Source: an uncultured Bacteroidales bacterium (GTDB taxonomy: Bacteria > Bacteroidota > Bacteroidia > Bacteroidales > P3). Taken from it: a DNA stretch of 64,000 nucleotides. The translations under genes and the position numbers were made by a program. Shown here piece after piece: positions 52,862 through 62,063 of this stretch. Each line of letters opens with the position of its first letter. The first letter of the stretch is position 1. The notes beneath the pieces are model-generated. The model saw nothing but the letters and a program-made list of their open reading frames with translations, searched no databases and was not told where the DNA came from. The stretch covers positions 1 through 64,000 of the forward strand of contig ONJY01000006.1 in NCBI GenBank assembly GCA_900318275.1. The letters run 5' to 3'.

Positions 52862-53770
52862 TTATTTGCACTGCAGGGCGGCCAGTGCGATGCTGTAGAG
52901 CTTGGTCTTGGCGCTGTCGCCGCGGCTGGTGAGGACGCACGGTACGCGGGCACCCATGACCATGCAGGCGAGCTCGGCGTGGGCAAACTTGGTGCAAGCC
53001 TTGTAGAAAATGTTGCCGGCCTCGATGTTGGGGAACAGCAGGCAGTCGGCGTCACCGGCGACCTCGCTGGTGAGCTTCTTGGTCTGGGCGCTCTCCTTGT
53101 CGATGGCGCAGTCGAGGCTCAGGGGGCCGTCGACAACGGCGCCGGGGATCTGGCCACGCTGGCTCTGCATGCCGAGCCATGCAGCTTCGGCGCATGCTGG
53201 CATGCCGATGGAGACCTGCTCGGTGGCGGCGAGGACAGCCACTTTGGGTTTGGGGTTCTCAAGGCTCTTGGAGACCTGGATGAGGAAGTTCATGATGGCG
53301 GTCTTCTGCTTGAAGTCGGGGGCGGGGATGATGGCCATGTCGGAGCAGCAGAGCAGTTTGTGGTAGGCGGGCACCTCCATGACAGCCATGTGGGTCAGCA
53401 TGTCGTTCTTCTTGCCGGGCATGAGGCCGTTCTCCTTGTTGAGGATGGCGCGCATGTACTTGTCGGTGCTGAGCAGGCCCTTCATCAGGAAGTCGCCCTT
53501 GCCCTCGTTGATGAGCTTCACAGCTAGGGCGCCGGCCTTGTTGTCGTTGGCTTCCTGGACCATCTCGAACTTGTTGGGGTCGATACCTTCCTCGGCACAG
53601 ACCTTCTTCATGGTCTCGATGTCGCCCACGAGGGTGGCCTCGACGATACCGCGGTCGATGGCGGCGCTAACAGCGGCGATGGTGTGGCTGTCGTTGGCAT
53701 AAGCAGCGACAAGACGTTTTTTACCTTTCGATTTGACCAGTTCAAGGAGGTCGTCAAGTTTCGTAATCAT
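52862..53770 (-). CDS. ptb: Phosphate butyryltransferase / acyltransferase
   Basis: 302 residues. Transfers an acyl group from acyl-CoA to phosphate; in fermentation of amino acids it leads to butyrate or branched acids with butyrate kinase. RLVAAYANDSHTIAAVSAAIDRG, KGDFLMKGLLSTDKYMRAIL, ALAATEQ-like VAVLAATEQVSIGMPAC, DCLLFPNIEAGNIFYKACTKF, VMGARVPCVLTSRGDSAKTKLYSIALA all fit Ptb. No buk gene is adjacent. Substrate specificity cannot be read. The 141-bp gap to the PAS gene holds degenerate TTGATA-type repeats. Confidence 0.88.
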   Translation of the reverse strand: MITKLDDLLELVKSKGKKRLVAAYANDSHTIAAVSAAIDRGIVEATLVGDIETMKKVCAEEGIDPNKFEMVQEANDNKAGALAVKLINEGKGDFLMKGLLSTDKYMRAILNKENGLMPGKKNDMLTHMAVMEVPAYHKLLCCSDMAIIPAPDFKQKTAIMNFLIQVSKSLENPKPKVAVLAATEQVSIGMPACAEAAWLGMQSQRGQIPGAVVDGPLSLDCAIDKESAQTKKLTSEVAGDADCLLFPNIEAGNIFYKACTKFAHAELACMVMGARVPCVLTSRGDSAKTKLYSIALAALQCK

Positions 53771-53817
53771 CTTGTTTTTAATTTTTTATTAATATTATTT
53801 GTTGAAATCCGTGACTG

Positions 53818-53825
53818 CAAATATA
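53818..53825 (-). promoter_or_regulatory. -7 promoter element for ptb
   Basis: TATATTTG on the minus strand; leader about 42 nt. Confidence 0.6.
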
Positions 53826-53928
53826 CACATTTTTCACTTACCTGCAAATAAAAAATCACCCGCCGTGCAAAAAGCTCCTCACACCCCAACGGCGGCACCC
53901 CACACGGCACCCTTCCCCTACGAACCCT

Positions 53929-54020
53929 CTACGGAGTCCCTTCAGCATTTCTTCAGTAGTATTTCAGTAGTCCACTGAAGAAGTACTGAAGAACTGCCGT
54001 ACCGGCTCCATAGGTGGAAG
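53929..54020. repeat. Dispersed intergenic repeat, copy 1, with nested palindromes
   Basis: Outer parts CTACGGAGTCCCTTC (53929-53943) and CCGTACCGG...CATAGGTGGAAG (53997-54020) recur at 61945-61985. Between them sits a structured segment: CTTCAGTA/TACTGAAG (53951-53958 with 53984-53991) enclosing TTCAGT/ACTGAA (53963-53968 with 53974-53979). Confidence 0.75.
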
Positions 54021-54074
54021 GTTAGGTAGGGTTTAGATGGGGTTTAGGACGGGTTTAGGTGGGGTTTAGGGTGG
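54021..54074 (+). repeat. 11-bp array GTTTAGRTGGG x4
   Basis: GTTTAG recurs at 54031, 54042, 54053 and 54064, an exact 11-bp period, preceded by a degenerate unit GTTAGGTAGG. From 54075 to 54186 I see no gene. Confidence 0.85.
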
Positions 54075-54186
54075 TTAGATGTGTGGAGGCGGTGCGACCG
54101 AGCGACGTGCGAGAGAAAACTCTTCGTCACAGGGGCGGCAAGTATGGCGGAATGAGGCTGCTAAAAGAGACACATTCTAAAAAAAT

Positions 54187-54217
54187 TTTGCCAGTTTGGA
54201 AAAAGGTTGTATCTTTG
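54187..54217 (+). promoter_or_regulatory. Promoter for rimP-nusA-infB
   Basis: TTTG 54187-54190, 19-base spacer, TATCTTTG 54210-54217. Predicted start about 54223. Confidence 0.75.
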
Positions 54218-54227
54218 CAGCGGAATG

Positions 54228-54252
54228 AGAGAGGTCGAAAACCTCTCTTTTT
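54228..54252 (+). promoter_or_regulatory. Terminator-like leader hairpin (possible attenuator) before rimP
   Basis: AGAGAGGT / ACCTCTCT stem with loop CGAAA, then TTTT, only about 5 nt after the predicted start of transcription and ending 7 nt before the rimP ATG. It has the form of an intrinsic terminator; it could also hide the translation start. Confidence 0.65.
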
Positions 54253-54259
54253 GTTAGTT

Positions 54260-54700
54260 ATGATAGAGAAAATCAAGATATTAGAACTGGTAAACAACGC
54301 GCTTGAGGGCAGCGATAAGTTCCTCGTGAACCTTAAAATCACGCCGGACAACCGCATCTATGTGGACATCGACGGCGACAACGGTGTGACTATCGACGAC
54401 TGCATCGAGCTGAGCCGCGCCATTGAGAGCCAGTTGGACCGCGACGAGGAGGATTTCGCCCTCGACGTGAGTTCGGCGGGTGCCGACCAGCCGCTGAAGC
54501 TAATACGCCAGTACCGCAAGAACGTGGGTCGCGACCTGGAGGTGGTGACCACCGATGGCGAGCGCGCCGAAGGTACTCTGGAGGACGCCTCGGACGAGGG
54601 CATCGTCATACGCACCCCGGGCACGAAGAAACAGCCCGCCGAGACGCTGCGCTTCGCCTATCGCGACATCAAGGCTGCACGTGTAGCTATAAAGTTTTAA
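54260..54700 (+). CDS. rimP: Ribosome maturation factor RimP
   Basis: 146 residues from the ATG at 54260 (MIEKIKILELVNNALEGSDKFLV). Assists 30S assembly. DGDNGVTIDDCIELSRAIESQLDRDEEDFALDVSSAGADQPLK is the family core; C-terminal SH3-like part RDIKAARVAIKF. The frame is open farther upstream, but that stretch includes the promoter and hairpin. First of rimP-nusA-infB. Confidence 0.93.
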   Translation: MIEKIKILELVNNALEGSDKFLVNLKITPDNRIYVDIDGDNGVTIDDCIELSRAIESQLDRDEEDFALDVSSAGADQPLKLIRQYRKNVGRDLEVVTTDGERAEGTLEDASDEGIVIRTPGTKKQPAETLRFAYRDIKAARVAIKF

Positions 54701-54723
54701 GAAACAAAGCAAAAAACAAGAAT

Positions 54724-55962
54724 ATGGCAAAGAACCAAGACTTGATCAGCTCCTTCCAGGAGTTCAAGGAATTTAAGAACATCGACCGCGAGACCCTGAT
54801 GCGCATCCTCGAAGAGGTGTTCCGTTCGGCATTGGCCAAGCATTTCGGCTCGGAGGACAACTTCGACATCATCGTCAACATTGACAAGGGCGACCTTGAG
54901 ATATTCCGCAACCGCATGATTGTGGAAGACGGTGCCGTGCAGGACCCGACGCGGGAGATAGCCATCAGCGACGCCCTCAAAATCGAGGACGACTTCGAGG
55001 TGGGTGAGGAGCTCTCGGAGCCTATCCTGATGACCGAGTTCGGACGCCGCGAGATTCTCAGCATCCGCCAGAACCTCGTGGGCAAGATACAGGACTACGA
55101 GAAGAGCCTCATCTTCCAGAAGTATAAGGAGAAGGTGGGCGAGATCATCGTGGGCGAGGTCTACCAACCATGGAACAAGGAGGTGTTGGTGCTCGACGAC
55201 GAGAAGATAGAGCTCATACTGCCGAAAGCCGAGCAGATACCGAGCGACCGCTTCCGCAAGGGCGACACCGTTCGCGCCGTGGTGCTGAAGGTGGAGATGA
55301 AGAACAACAATCCCGTAATCATTCTCAGCCGCACTACACCCATATTCCTGGAGCGCCTGCTCGAAGCCGAGGTGCCCGAGATATACGACGGCCTCATCAC
55401 CATCAAGAACATCGTGCGCCAGCCTGGTGAGCGCGCCAAGGTGGCCGTGGAGAGCTACGACGACCGCATCGACCCCGTGGGAAGCTGCGTCGGCGTCAAG
55501 GGCGGCCGCATACACGGCATAGTGCGCGAGCTGCGCAACGAGAACATCGATGTACTCAACTACACTCCGCGTGTGGACCTCATGATACAGCGAGCCCTCA
55601 GCCCCGCCAAGATCAGCAGCATCAAGATCAACGAGGAGGAGAAGAAGGCCGAGGTGTTCATGCAGCCTGACCAGGTGAGCCTGGCTATCGGCAAGGGCGG
55701 TTACAACATCAAGCTGGCCTCCAAGCTCGTGGGCTACGAGATAGAGGTGTTCCGCGACAGCGACGAGGACTACGACGATGTGGCCCTGCAGGAGTTTAAC
55801 GACGAGATTGAGCAGTGGGTCATCGACGAGCTCATCAAGATAGGCTGCGACACCGCCAAGAGCGTGCTTGCTCTGTCGAAGGAGGAGCTGATGAACCGCA
55901 CCGACCTCGAAGAGGAGACCATCGACCACGTGATTAAAGTACTCGAAGCAGAGTTTGAATAA
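54724..55962 (+). CDS. nusA: Transcription elongation/termination factor NusA
   Basis: 412 residues. NusA N-terminal domain (about 1-130), S1 domain (about 135-200), KH1 (about 215-300; PGERAKVAVESYDDRIDPVGSCVGVKGGRI) and KH2 (about 305-370; QVSLAIGKGGYNIKLASKLVGYEI). A short acidic/helical end follows without the two AR repeats of E. coli. 23 bp after rimP. Confidence 0.97.
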   Translation: MAKNQDLISSFQEFKEFKNIDRETLMRILEEVFRSALAKHFGSEDNFDIIVNIDKGDLEIFRNRMIVEDGAVQDPTREIAISDALKIEDDFEVGEELSEPILMTEFGRREILSIRQNLVGKIQDYEKSLIFQKYKEKVGEIIVGEVYQPWNKEVLVLDDEKIELILPKAEQIPSDRFRKGDTVRAVVLKVEMKNNNPVIILSRTTPIFLERLLEAEVPEIYDGLITIKNIVRQPGERAKVAVESYDDRIDPVGSCVGVKGGRIHGIVRELRNENIDVLNYTPRVDLMIQRALSPAKISSIKINEEEKKAEVFMQPDQVSLAIGKGGYNIKLASKLVGYEIEVFRDSDEDYDDVALQEFNDEIEQWVIDELIKIGCDTAKSVLALSKEELMNRTDLEEETIDHVIKVLEAEFE

Positions 55963-55992
55963 ACAACCCTCAACAAGAAAGGACTCGACAGT

Positions 55993-58956
55993 ATGGCAAG
56001 TTTCAGACTGAACAAGGTGGCAAAGGACTTCAACGTGGGTATACAGACCCTCGTGGAATACCTTGCCAAGAAGGGGCACCAGGTGGAGCAGAGCCCCAAC
56101 ACGAAGATTAGCGAGGAGCAGTATGAACTGCTGGCCACAGCGTTCGACAGCGAACGTAAAGTGAAGGAAGAGGCCGACAAGATAGAACTCATGTCGGCAG
56201 GCAGCAACCGCGTGGTGGAAGCAAGCCCTAAGGCAGATGCCGACGCCGAGCCCGAAGAGGTGGTAATCAAAGGGTTTACCACCCAGAAGAAAGCTACCGC
56301 CAAAGTAGAGAAGAAGCCTGTGGCGACCGACTCCACCCCTGCGCCACAGCCCGAGCCTGAACCTCAGCCCGAACCCGAGCCCGTGAAGGCTGTTGAAGTT
56401 GAGGCAGCAGAGACCGTCGCCACCAAGGCCCCCGTTCACGAGGAGCTGGAAGAGGCTGCCGCTCCCGTCGTCGCTGATACCGAAGAGGATGACTCCGAGG
56501 AGACAACCTCAGCGACAGACAGTCCATTCAAGGTGGTTGGCACCGTCGACCTCAGCGCCATCAACCAGCGCATGCGCCCGGATAAGAAGAAAAAGAAGAA
56601 AGGCGAGAAACGTGAGCCCGCGGTGTCGCCCGATGCAGCAGCAAAACCCAAGGCTGCAATGGCAGAGGCCCCTGCAGAGGCTCCCAAGCCTGCTCCCGAA
56701 CCTGTCGCTGTGGAGCCCACCAAGCCCGTCGAACCAGCCAAGCCCGAGCCTGAGTTCATCCAGACCCAGTACCAGAAGCTCGAAGGCCCCAAGGTGCTCG
56801 ACAAGATTGACCTCAGCCAATTCAGCAAGGACGGTGCCGACACCCCCGGCAGCAAACGCAAGCGCAAACACACCAAGAAAGAGGCTGTCAGCGCCCAGGA
56901 GGTGAAGAAAATTGGCGCCGAAGTGGCCAAGAAGGAGAGCAAGGAGAAGGAAAAAGCCAAGAAGGAGAGCCAGAAGAACGCCGCCATGCAGCAGCAGGCC
57001 GCCAGTGGCAAGAAGAAGAAAAAGAAGGATGAGAAGAAGCCTGTAGAGATAGACGACAACGAGATTGAGAAGCAGATTCGCGACACCCTCGCCCGCCTCT
57101 CCCCCATGGGCAAGAGTAAGACCTCCAAGCACAACCGCGAGAAACGCCAGAAGGTGCACGCCCAGATGGAGGAGGAGATGCTGCATGAGATGGAGAACCA
57201 GAAGGTGCTGCAGGTGACGGAGTTCGTCACCGCCAACGAGCTGGCCACCATGATGAACGTGCCGGTGACAAAGATTATCGCCACCTGCATGAGTGTGGGT
57301 ATCTTCGTGAGCATCAACCAGCGCCTCGACGCCGAGACCATCAAGCTCATCACCGACGAGTTCGGCTTCCAGGTGAACTTCGCCGACGAGGATGTGGTCA
57401 ACACCATCCACAAGATTGAAGAGGAAGACAAACCCGAGGACCTCGTGCCGCGCAACCCCATAATCACCGTCATGGGCCATGTCGACCACGGTAAGACCTC
57501 GTTGCTTGACTATATCCGCAAGACCAACGTCATAGCCGGTGAGGCTGGCGGCATCACCCAGCATATCGGTGCCTACGAGGTGCAGACCGCCGACGGCCGC
57601 AAGATAACCTTCCTCGACACCCCTGGCCACGAGGCTTTCACCGCCATGCGTGCCCGTGGTGCCAAGATGACTGACATAGCCATCATCGTCATCGCGGCAG
57701 ACGACAAGATAATGCCGCAGACAGTCGAGGCCATCAACCACGCACAGTCGGCCGGTGTGCCCATAGTCTTCGCCATAAACAAGATTGACAAGCCCGGTGC
57801 CGACCCCGACCGCATCAAGACAGAGCTGGCCAACATGAACCTGCTCGTCGAGGAATGGGGCGGCAAGTACCAGAGTCAGGACATCAGCGCCAAGAAGGGT
57901 ATCGGTGTTGAAGAACTGCTTGAGAAGGTCATCCTCCAGGCCGACATCATGGAACTGAAGGGCAACCCCAACAAACGCGCCAAGGGTGTGGTCATCGAGA
58001 GCGCCCTCGACAAAGGCCGCGGCTACATCGCCAAGCTCCTCGTGCAGGAAGGCACCATCCGCAAGGGCGACCCCATCGTGGCCGGTGCTGTGGCCGGACG
58101 CGTCCGCGCCATGTACAACGAGCGTAACCAAGAGGTCATGTCCGCCGGTCCTTCGCAGCCTGTGCTGCTGCTCGGTCTCACCGGCGCCTGTCAGGCTGGC
58201 GACACCTTCAACATCATGGAGAACGAGAAGGAAGCCAAGGACATCGCCGCCAAGCGCACCCAGCTGCAGCGCGAGCAGGGTATACGCACCCAGACCCACC
58301 TCACCCTCGAGGAGATTGGCCGTCGCCGTGCACTCGGCAACTTCAAGGAGCTCAACATCATTGTCAAAGGTGACGTGGACGGTTCCGTGGAGGCCCTCAG
58401 CGACTCGCTCATCAAGCTCGGTACCGACGAGGTGCAGGTCAATGTCATCCACAAGGGCGTGGGCCAAATTTCGGAGAACGACGTCACGCTGGCCATGGCC
58501 TCCGACGCCATCATCATTGGCTTCCAGGTGCGTCCCAGCGTGGGTGCCCGCAAGATGGCCGAGACCGAGAAGATAGACATACGCCTCTACAGCATCATCT
58601 ACGACGCCATCAACGAGCTCAAGGACGCCATCGAGGGTATGCTCGCCCCCGAGACGCAGGAGAAGATCGTGGCCAACCTTGAGATTCGCGAGACCTTCAA
58701 GATCAGCAAGGTCGGCACCATCGCCGGCTGTATGTGTCTCGACGGCAAGATCAACCGCCAGAGCAACATCCGCATCATCCGCGACGGCATCGTGGTCTAC
58801 ACCGGCAAACTCGCCTCCCTCAAGCGTTTCAAGGATGACGTCAAAGAGGTTGTCAGCGGTCAGGACTGCGGCCTGAACATCGAGAACTATAACGACATCA
58901 AGGTTGGCGACATCGTCGAAGCCTACGAAGTCATAGAAATCAAACGCAAACTATAA
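55993..58956 (+). CDS. infB: Translation initiation factor IF-2
   Basis: 987 residues. N-terminal IF2_N helix domain ([26 protein letters not shown]), a long charged Pro/Glu and Lys-rich linker (about 75-385), then a second IF2_N-like domain (about 405-480). GTPase: [12 protein letters not shown] (about 495), [19 protein letters not shown]. Domains II-IV follow, ending ...[16 protein letters not shown]. Places initiator tRNA on the ribosome. Confidence 0.97.
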   Translation: MASFRLNKVAKDFNVGIQTLVEYLAKKGHQVEQSPNTKISEEQYELLATAFDSERKVKEEADKIELMSAGSNRVVEASPKADADAEPEEVVIKGFTTQKKATAKVEKKPVATDSTPAPQPEPEPQPEPEPVKAVEVEAAETVATKAPVHEELEEAAAPVVADTEEDDSEETTSATDSPFKVVGTVDLSAINQRMRPDKKKKKKGEKREPAVSPDAAAKPKAAMAEAPAEAPKPAPEPVAVEPTKPVEPAKPEPEFIQTQYQKLEGPKVLDKIDLSQFSKDGADTPGSKRKRKHTKKEAVSAQEVKKIGAEVAKKESKEKEKAKKESQKNAAMQQQAASGKKKKKKDEKKPVEIDDNEIEKQIRDTLARLSPMGKSKTSKHNREKRQKVHAQMEEEMLHEMENQKVLQVTEFVTANELATMMNVPVTKIIATCMSVGIFVSINQRLDAETIKLITDEFGFQVNFADEDVVNTIHKIEEEDKPEDLVPRNPIITVMGHVDHGKTSLLDYIRKTNVIAGEAGGITQHIGAYEVQTADGRKITFLDTPGHEAFTAMRARGAKMTDIAIIVIAADDKIMPQTVEAINHAQSAGVPIVFAINKIDKPGADPDRIKTELANMNLLVEEWGGKYQSQDISAKKGIGVEELLEKVILQADIMELKGNPNKRAKGVVIESALDKGRGYIAKLLVQEGTIRKGDPIVAGAVAGRVRAMYNERNQEVMSAGPSQPVLLLGLTGACQAGDTFNIMENEKEAKDIAAKRTQLQREQGIRTQTHLTLEEIGRRRALGNFKELNIIVKGDVDGSVEALSDSLIKLGTDEVQVNVIHKGVGQISENDVTLAMASDAIIIGFQVRPSVGARKMAETEKIDIRLYSIIYDAINELKDAIEGMLAPETQEKIVANLEIRETFKISKVGTIAGCMCLDGKINRQSNIRIIRDGIVVYTGKLASLKRFKDDVKEVVSGQDCGLNIENYNDIKVGDIVEAYEVIEIKRKL

Positions 58957-58968
58957 TGGTTTGCGGCT

Positions 58969-59040
58969 GCTCCTGTAGTTCAATGGATAGAATAGAGGTT
59001 TCCTAAACCTTTGATCAGGGTTCGATTCCCTGCGGGAGTA
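58969..59040 (+). tRNA. tRNA-Arg (CCT)
   Basis: Acceptor GCTCCTG/CGGGAGT (with G-T wobbles), anticodon loop TTCCTAA giving CCT, T arm CAGGGTTCGATTCCCTG. CCA not encoded. Only 12 bp after the infB stop, so possibly made from the same transcript. Confidence 0.93.
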
Positions 59041-59047
59041 CAAAAGA

Positions 59048-59074
59048 AAAGGCACCTTTCACGGTGCCTTTTTG
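59048..59074 (+). terminator. Terminator after tRNA-Arg
   Basis: AAAGGCACC / GGTGCCTTT with 6-base loop and a TTT run. Confidence 0.85.
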
Positions 59075-59096
59075 TTTTATGACCAGCCTGCGATGC

Positions 59097-59603
59097 TCAG
59101 CACTTGAATTTGTACTCCAGCTTGGCAAGCTCTTCGTTGGCTTTGACAATCTTCTTCTTCAGTCCTAACTTGTAAGCCACGAGTTTCTGCATCAGGGCGT
59201 CGTCGCCGAGGGCGAGCATCTGCATTGCCAGTATGGCGGCATTCTGCGCGCCGTTGATAGCCACGGTGGCGACAGGTATTCCCGGAGGCATCTGCATGAT
59301 GGCGAAGGTGGCGTCGAGGCCCTCAAGACATGAGCCCTTGATGGGCACGCCGATGACCGGCAGGGGCGTCTCGGCAGCTATGACACCCGGCAGGGCGGCA
59401 GCCATACCAGCGCCAGCGATAATCACCTTGATGCCGCGACCGGCAGCGCCGCGGGCAAAGTCGCTCACCTCGGCGGGCGTGCGGTGGGCGGAGAGGGCGT
59501 TGACCTCGAACGGTATCTCCATCTCCTCGAAGAACTGGCAGGCTTTCTCCATGACCGGCAGGTCGCTGGTGCTGCCCATGATGATACTTACTATTGGTTT
59601 CAT
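59097..59603 (-). CDS. purE: N5-carboxyaminoimidazole ribonucleotide mutase
   Basis: 168 residues, class I PurE length. Moves the carboxylate of N5-CAIR to C4 in purine synthesis. IMGSTSDLPVMEKACQFFEEM, NALSAHRTPAEV, IIAGAGMAAALPGVIAAETPLPVIGVPI, MPPGIPVATVAINGAQNAAILA. Last of a three-gene unit, 5 bp after the M16 peptidase. Confidence 0.96.
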   Translation of the reverse strand: MKPIVSIIMGSTSDLPVMEKACQFFEEMEIPFEVNALSAHRTPAEVSDFARGAAGRGIKVIIAGAGMAAALPGVIAAETPLPVIGVPIKGSCLEGLDATFAIMQMPPGIPVATVAINGAQNAAILAMQMLALGDDALMQKLVAYKLGLKKKIVKANEELAKLEYKFKC

Positions 59604-59608
59604 ATCGT

Positions 59609-60826
59609 TTAATTATAGATTAACATGCTGATGCCGTCGGGGGCGAAGCGGCTCTGGGCCACACGCAGCACCTCGTCGGGCGTGAGGTTCATTATGTCGG
59701 CATTCATCTCCTCAAGGGTGTCGACATGCTCGAAGTTGAGGCAGGCCTTGCCGATGCTCTGCATCTCATTGCTGCCGTTGTCGTTGTTGATGGCCATCTG
59801 CCCTATGAACTGCCGCTGTGCCTGCCGCAGTTGCTGCGGGGTGAGCTTGACCGTGGCCATACACTCCAGCTCACGCCGTATGAGGCCGATGGCACGCTCC
59901 TGCGCATCGAGGTCGACGCCGGCGTAGATGTAGAACAGGCCCGTGTCTGACATCGGCACATACTGTGACTCCACGCTGTAGCAGAAGCCGTAGCGCTCGC
60001 GGACGGCCACATTGAGACGCGAGTTCATCGCCGGGCCGCCGAGTATGTTGTTTATCAGCGTGAAGGCCGTCTTATCGCCGTTGTAGATGTCGGGAGCCTC
60101 GCAGCCGATGAGTATGTGGGCCTGGTGAGTACGCTTGTGCACGGTGCGCTCGAAGCGGTGGAAGACCGGCCTCACGCTGCGGTCCACAGCCGACTCATGG
60201 TTGCCGAAACTGCCGAAATAACGCTCGCACATGCGCACCAGACGGCCGAACTCCACATCGCCCACCACGCTGATAACCATGCGCGACGGAGTGTAGTTGC
60301 GCTCCATGTGGGCGCGCAGTCGCCCGGGAGTGAAGCGACGCACGTTGCGCTTCGTGCCCAGTATGTTGTGGGCAAGCGGATGCCCTTCGTATGCCAGCTC
60401 CTCGAACTGGTCGTAGATAAGCTCCGCAGGCAGGTCGCTATAGCTGTTGATCTCCTCAATCACCACCTCTCGCTCCTTCTCAATCTCCGCCTCGGGGAAG
60501 ATGGAGCAGAACAGGATGTCGGCGAAAAGCTCCAGGCATCGCGGCAGGTGCTCGGCCAGCGAGGTGGCGTAGACGCACGTCTCCTCCTTGGTGGTGAAGG
60601 CGTTGAGCTCCCCACCCACCCCGTCGATGCGGTTCAAAATGTGATAGGCCTTCCGGTGCGAGGTGCCCTTGAAGAGCGAATGCTCGATGAAGTGCGCCAT
60701 GCCCTCGTCGGCGCCACGTTCGTCGCGGCTGCCCACGTTGATGTACACGCCCGAGTAGACAACCTTCGAGGGCGTGTGGCTCAGTATAATCTTGATGCCG
60801 TTAGGCAGTGTATGGTACTCGTACAT
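59609..60826 (-). CDS. M16 family zinc peptidase, cytoplasmic short form
   Basis: 405 residues, about half the size of the exported M16 enzyme at 14676. Zinc motif HFIEH at 45-49 and distal Glu in EREVVIEEINSY. M16_C domain includes ILGGPAMNSRLNVAVRERYGFCYSVES. No signal peptide; resembles mitochondrial-processing-peptidase beta-like enzymes of bacteria. 6 bp after the deaminase fusion. Confidence 0.93.
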   Translation of the reverse strand: MYEYHTLPNGIKIILSHTPSKVVYSGVYINVGSRDERGADEGMAHFIEHSLFKGTSHRKAYHILNRIDGVGGELNAFTTKEETCVYATSLAEHLPRCLELFADILFCSIFPEAEIEKEREVVIEEINSYSDLPAELIYDQFEELAYEGHPLAHNILGTKRNVRRFTPGRLRAHMERNYTPSRMVISVVGDVEFGRLVRMCERYFGSFGNHESAVDRSVRPVFHRFERTVHKRTHQAHILIGCEAPDIYNGDKTAFTLINNILGGPAMNSRLNVAVRERYGFCYSVESQYVPMSDTGLFYIYAGVDLDAQERAIGLIRRELECMATVKLTPQQLRQAQRQFIGQMAINNDNGSNEMQSIGKACLNFEHVDTLEEMNADIMNLTPDEVLRVAQSRFAPDGISMLIYN

Positions 60827-60832
60827 GCCGGC

Positions 60833-61861
60833 TCACTGGTTCTCGTACTGCTGCACCTCGTCGTGGAAAAACTCCAGCTTGATGCCCGCCTGGCGGAAGA
60901 GTTCCTCGCTCTCGGCACCGGCATGGTATTTGCGCTCGCACACCACGCGCTTGATGCCGCAGTTGATGATGAGCATGGCGCAGGTGCGGCAGGGCGTCAT
61001 GCGGCAGTAGAGCGTGGCACCGTCGAGGGCTATGCCGCGGCGCGCCGCCTGACAGATGGCGTTCTGCTCGGCATGCACCGTGCGCACGCAGTGGGTGCTG
61101 ATGTGGCCGTCGGCGTCAATGGTCTGGCGGAACAGGTGGCCCACCTCGTCGCAATGTGGCAAGCCGCTGGGCGAGCCCACATAGCCGGTGACCAGCAGCT
61201 GCTTGTCCTTCACGATAACACAGCCCGAGCGGCCGCGGTCGCACGTGGCACGCTTGGAGGCGGCATTGGCCAGCTCCATGAAATATTCATCCCAGCTGGG
61301 GCGGTGGTATGTAATCTGCTGCAGCACCTCCTCCACCTGCTTGTTCAGGTCCTCGAACGTACCCCCGTTGTCGAAGCGGAAGTCGGCGTGCTCGATGCAA
61401 TACTTGAGGTTCTGCTTGTTGGGGTCGTCGTTGTCCATCTCGCGCAGCTCGTTGGCGATGAAAGTCTCATACGACACATGGTCTGTCTCAGAGCCACGCA
61501 GCACGGCGCGCTCGTAGCGCACCTTGGGGTCGGCGTCGACCGCGAAAAGATAGAAACTGGGCTTGCCGCGCAAGGCCTCCACCTCGCCGGGGGTGCGCAC
61601 GCTCTCGATGATGCAGTTGCAGCCTGAAGCCGACGCCTGCTTGTAGAGCTCCTCGACGATGTAGGACGGCGTATGCCTGGCCCTCAAGTCGTTGCCCACG
61701 GCGGTCAAAGTGTCGCGGTTCACCTCAAGACCCCGCCGCTTGACCTCCTCGGTGAGGAAAGCGCGCACGCTGTAGTGCACGAAGCCGCGGTTCTTGACCA
61801 GATAGTCGACGATGGTGCCTTTGCCGGCGCCCAAAGTTCCTGTTATACCTATTGTAATCAT
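60833..61861 (-). CDS. P-loop nucleotide-kinase-like domain fused to dCMP deaminase
   Basis: 342 residues. N-terminal P-loop domain about 1-180: GITGTLGAGKGT (Lys14), IESVRTPGEVEAL, VDADPKVRYERAVLRGSE, the dephospho-CoA-kinase/NMP-kinase type. C-terminal deaminase about 187-335: RPSWDEYFMELANAASKRATC, zinc site HAEQN (His263, Glu265) and PCRTC (Cys291, Cys294), Y-containing VCERKYHAG. The deaminase makes dUMP from dCMP for thymidylate. Plain bacterial dCMP deaminases are about 150 residues; yeast Dcd1 and anti-phage deaminases also carry an N-terminal kinase-like domain. First gene of the purE unit. Confidence 0.9.
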   Translation of the reverse strand: MITIGITGTLGAGKGTIVDYLVKNRGFVHYSVRAFLTEEVKRRGLEVNRDTLTAVGNDLRARHTPSYIVEELYKQASASGCNCIIESVRTPGEVEALRGKPSFYLFAVDADPKVRYERAVLRGSETDHVSYETFIANELREMDNDDPNKQNLKYCIEHADFRFDNGGTFEDLNKQVEEVLQQITYHRPSWDEYFMELANAASKRATCDRGRSGCVIVKDKQLLVTGYVGSPSGLPHCDEVGHLFRQTIDADGHISTHCVRTVHAEQNAICQAARRGIALDGATLYCRMTPCRTCAMLIINCGIKRVVCERKYHAGAESEELFRQAGIKLEFFHDEVQQYENQ

Positions 61862-61944
61862 TCTCTGCTATTTTCACCTTATAACGTCGCGCCCGCGATA
61901 TTATTGTGCCGCCCCGCTAAAAATACCCCTCCGCAACGGAGCCC

Positions 61945-61985
61945 CTACGGAGTCCCTTCGGCTCCGTACCGGAGGCATAGAGGAA
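61945..61985. repeat. Dispersed intergenic repeat, copy 2
   Basis: CTACGGAGTCCCTTC (61945-61959), then CCGTACCGG (61964-61972) and CATAGAGGAAG; the same outer parts as 53929-54020 but without the 50-base palindromic insert. Contains ACGGAG...CTCCGT hairpin. Confidence 0.7.
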
Positions 61986-62030
61986 GCATCTTTTTTCGGC
62001 CCTGACACTCGCCGATTGGCATTTTATTCG

Positions 62031-62038
62031 TATCTTTG
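62031..62038 (+). promoter_or_regulatory. -7 promoter element for the C69 dipeptidase
   Basis: TATCTTTG, 25 bp before the ATG at 62064. It argues for that start over a much longer upstream reading frame. Confidence 0.6.
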
Positions 62039-62063
62039 CAGAAGTAAAGAACCACTGATAATC

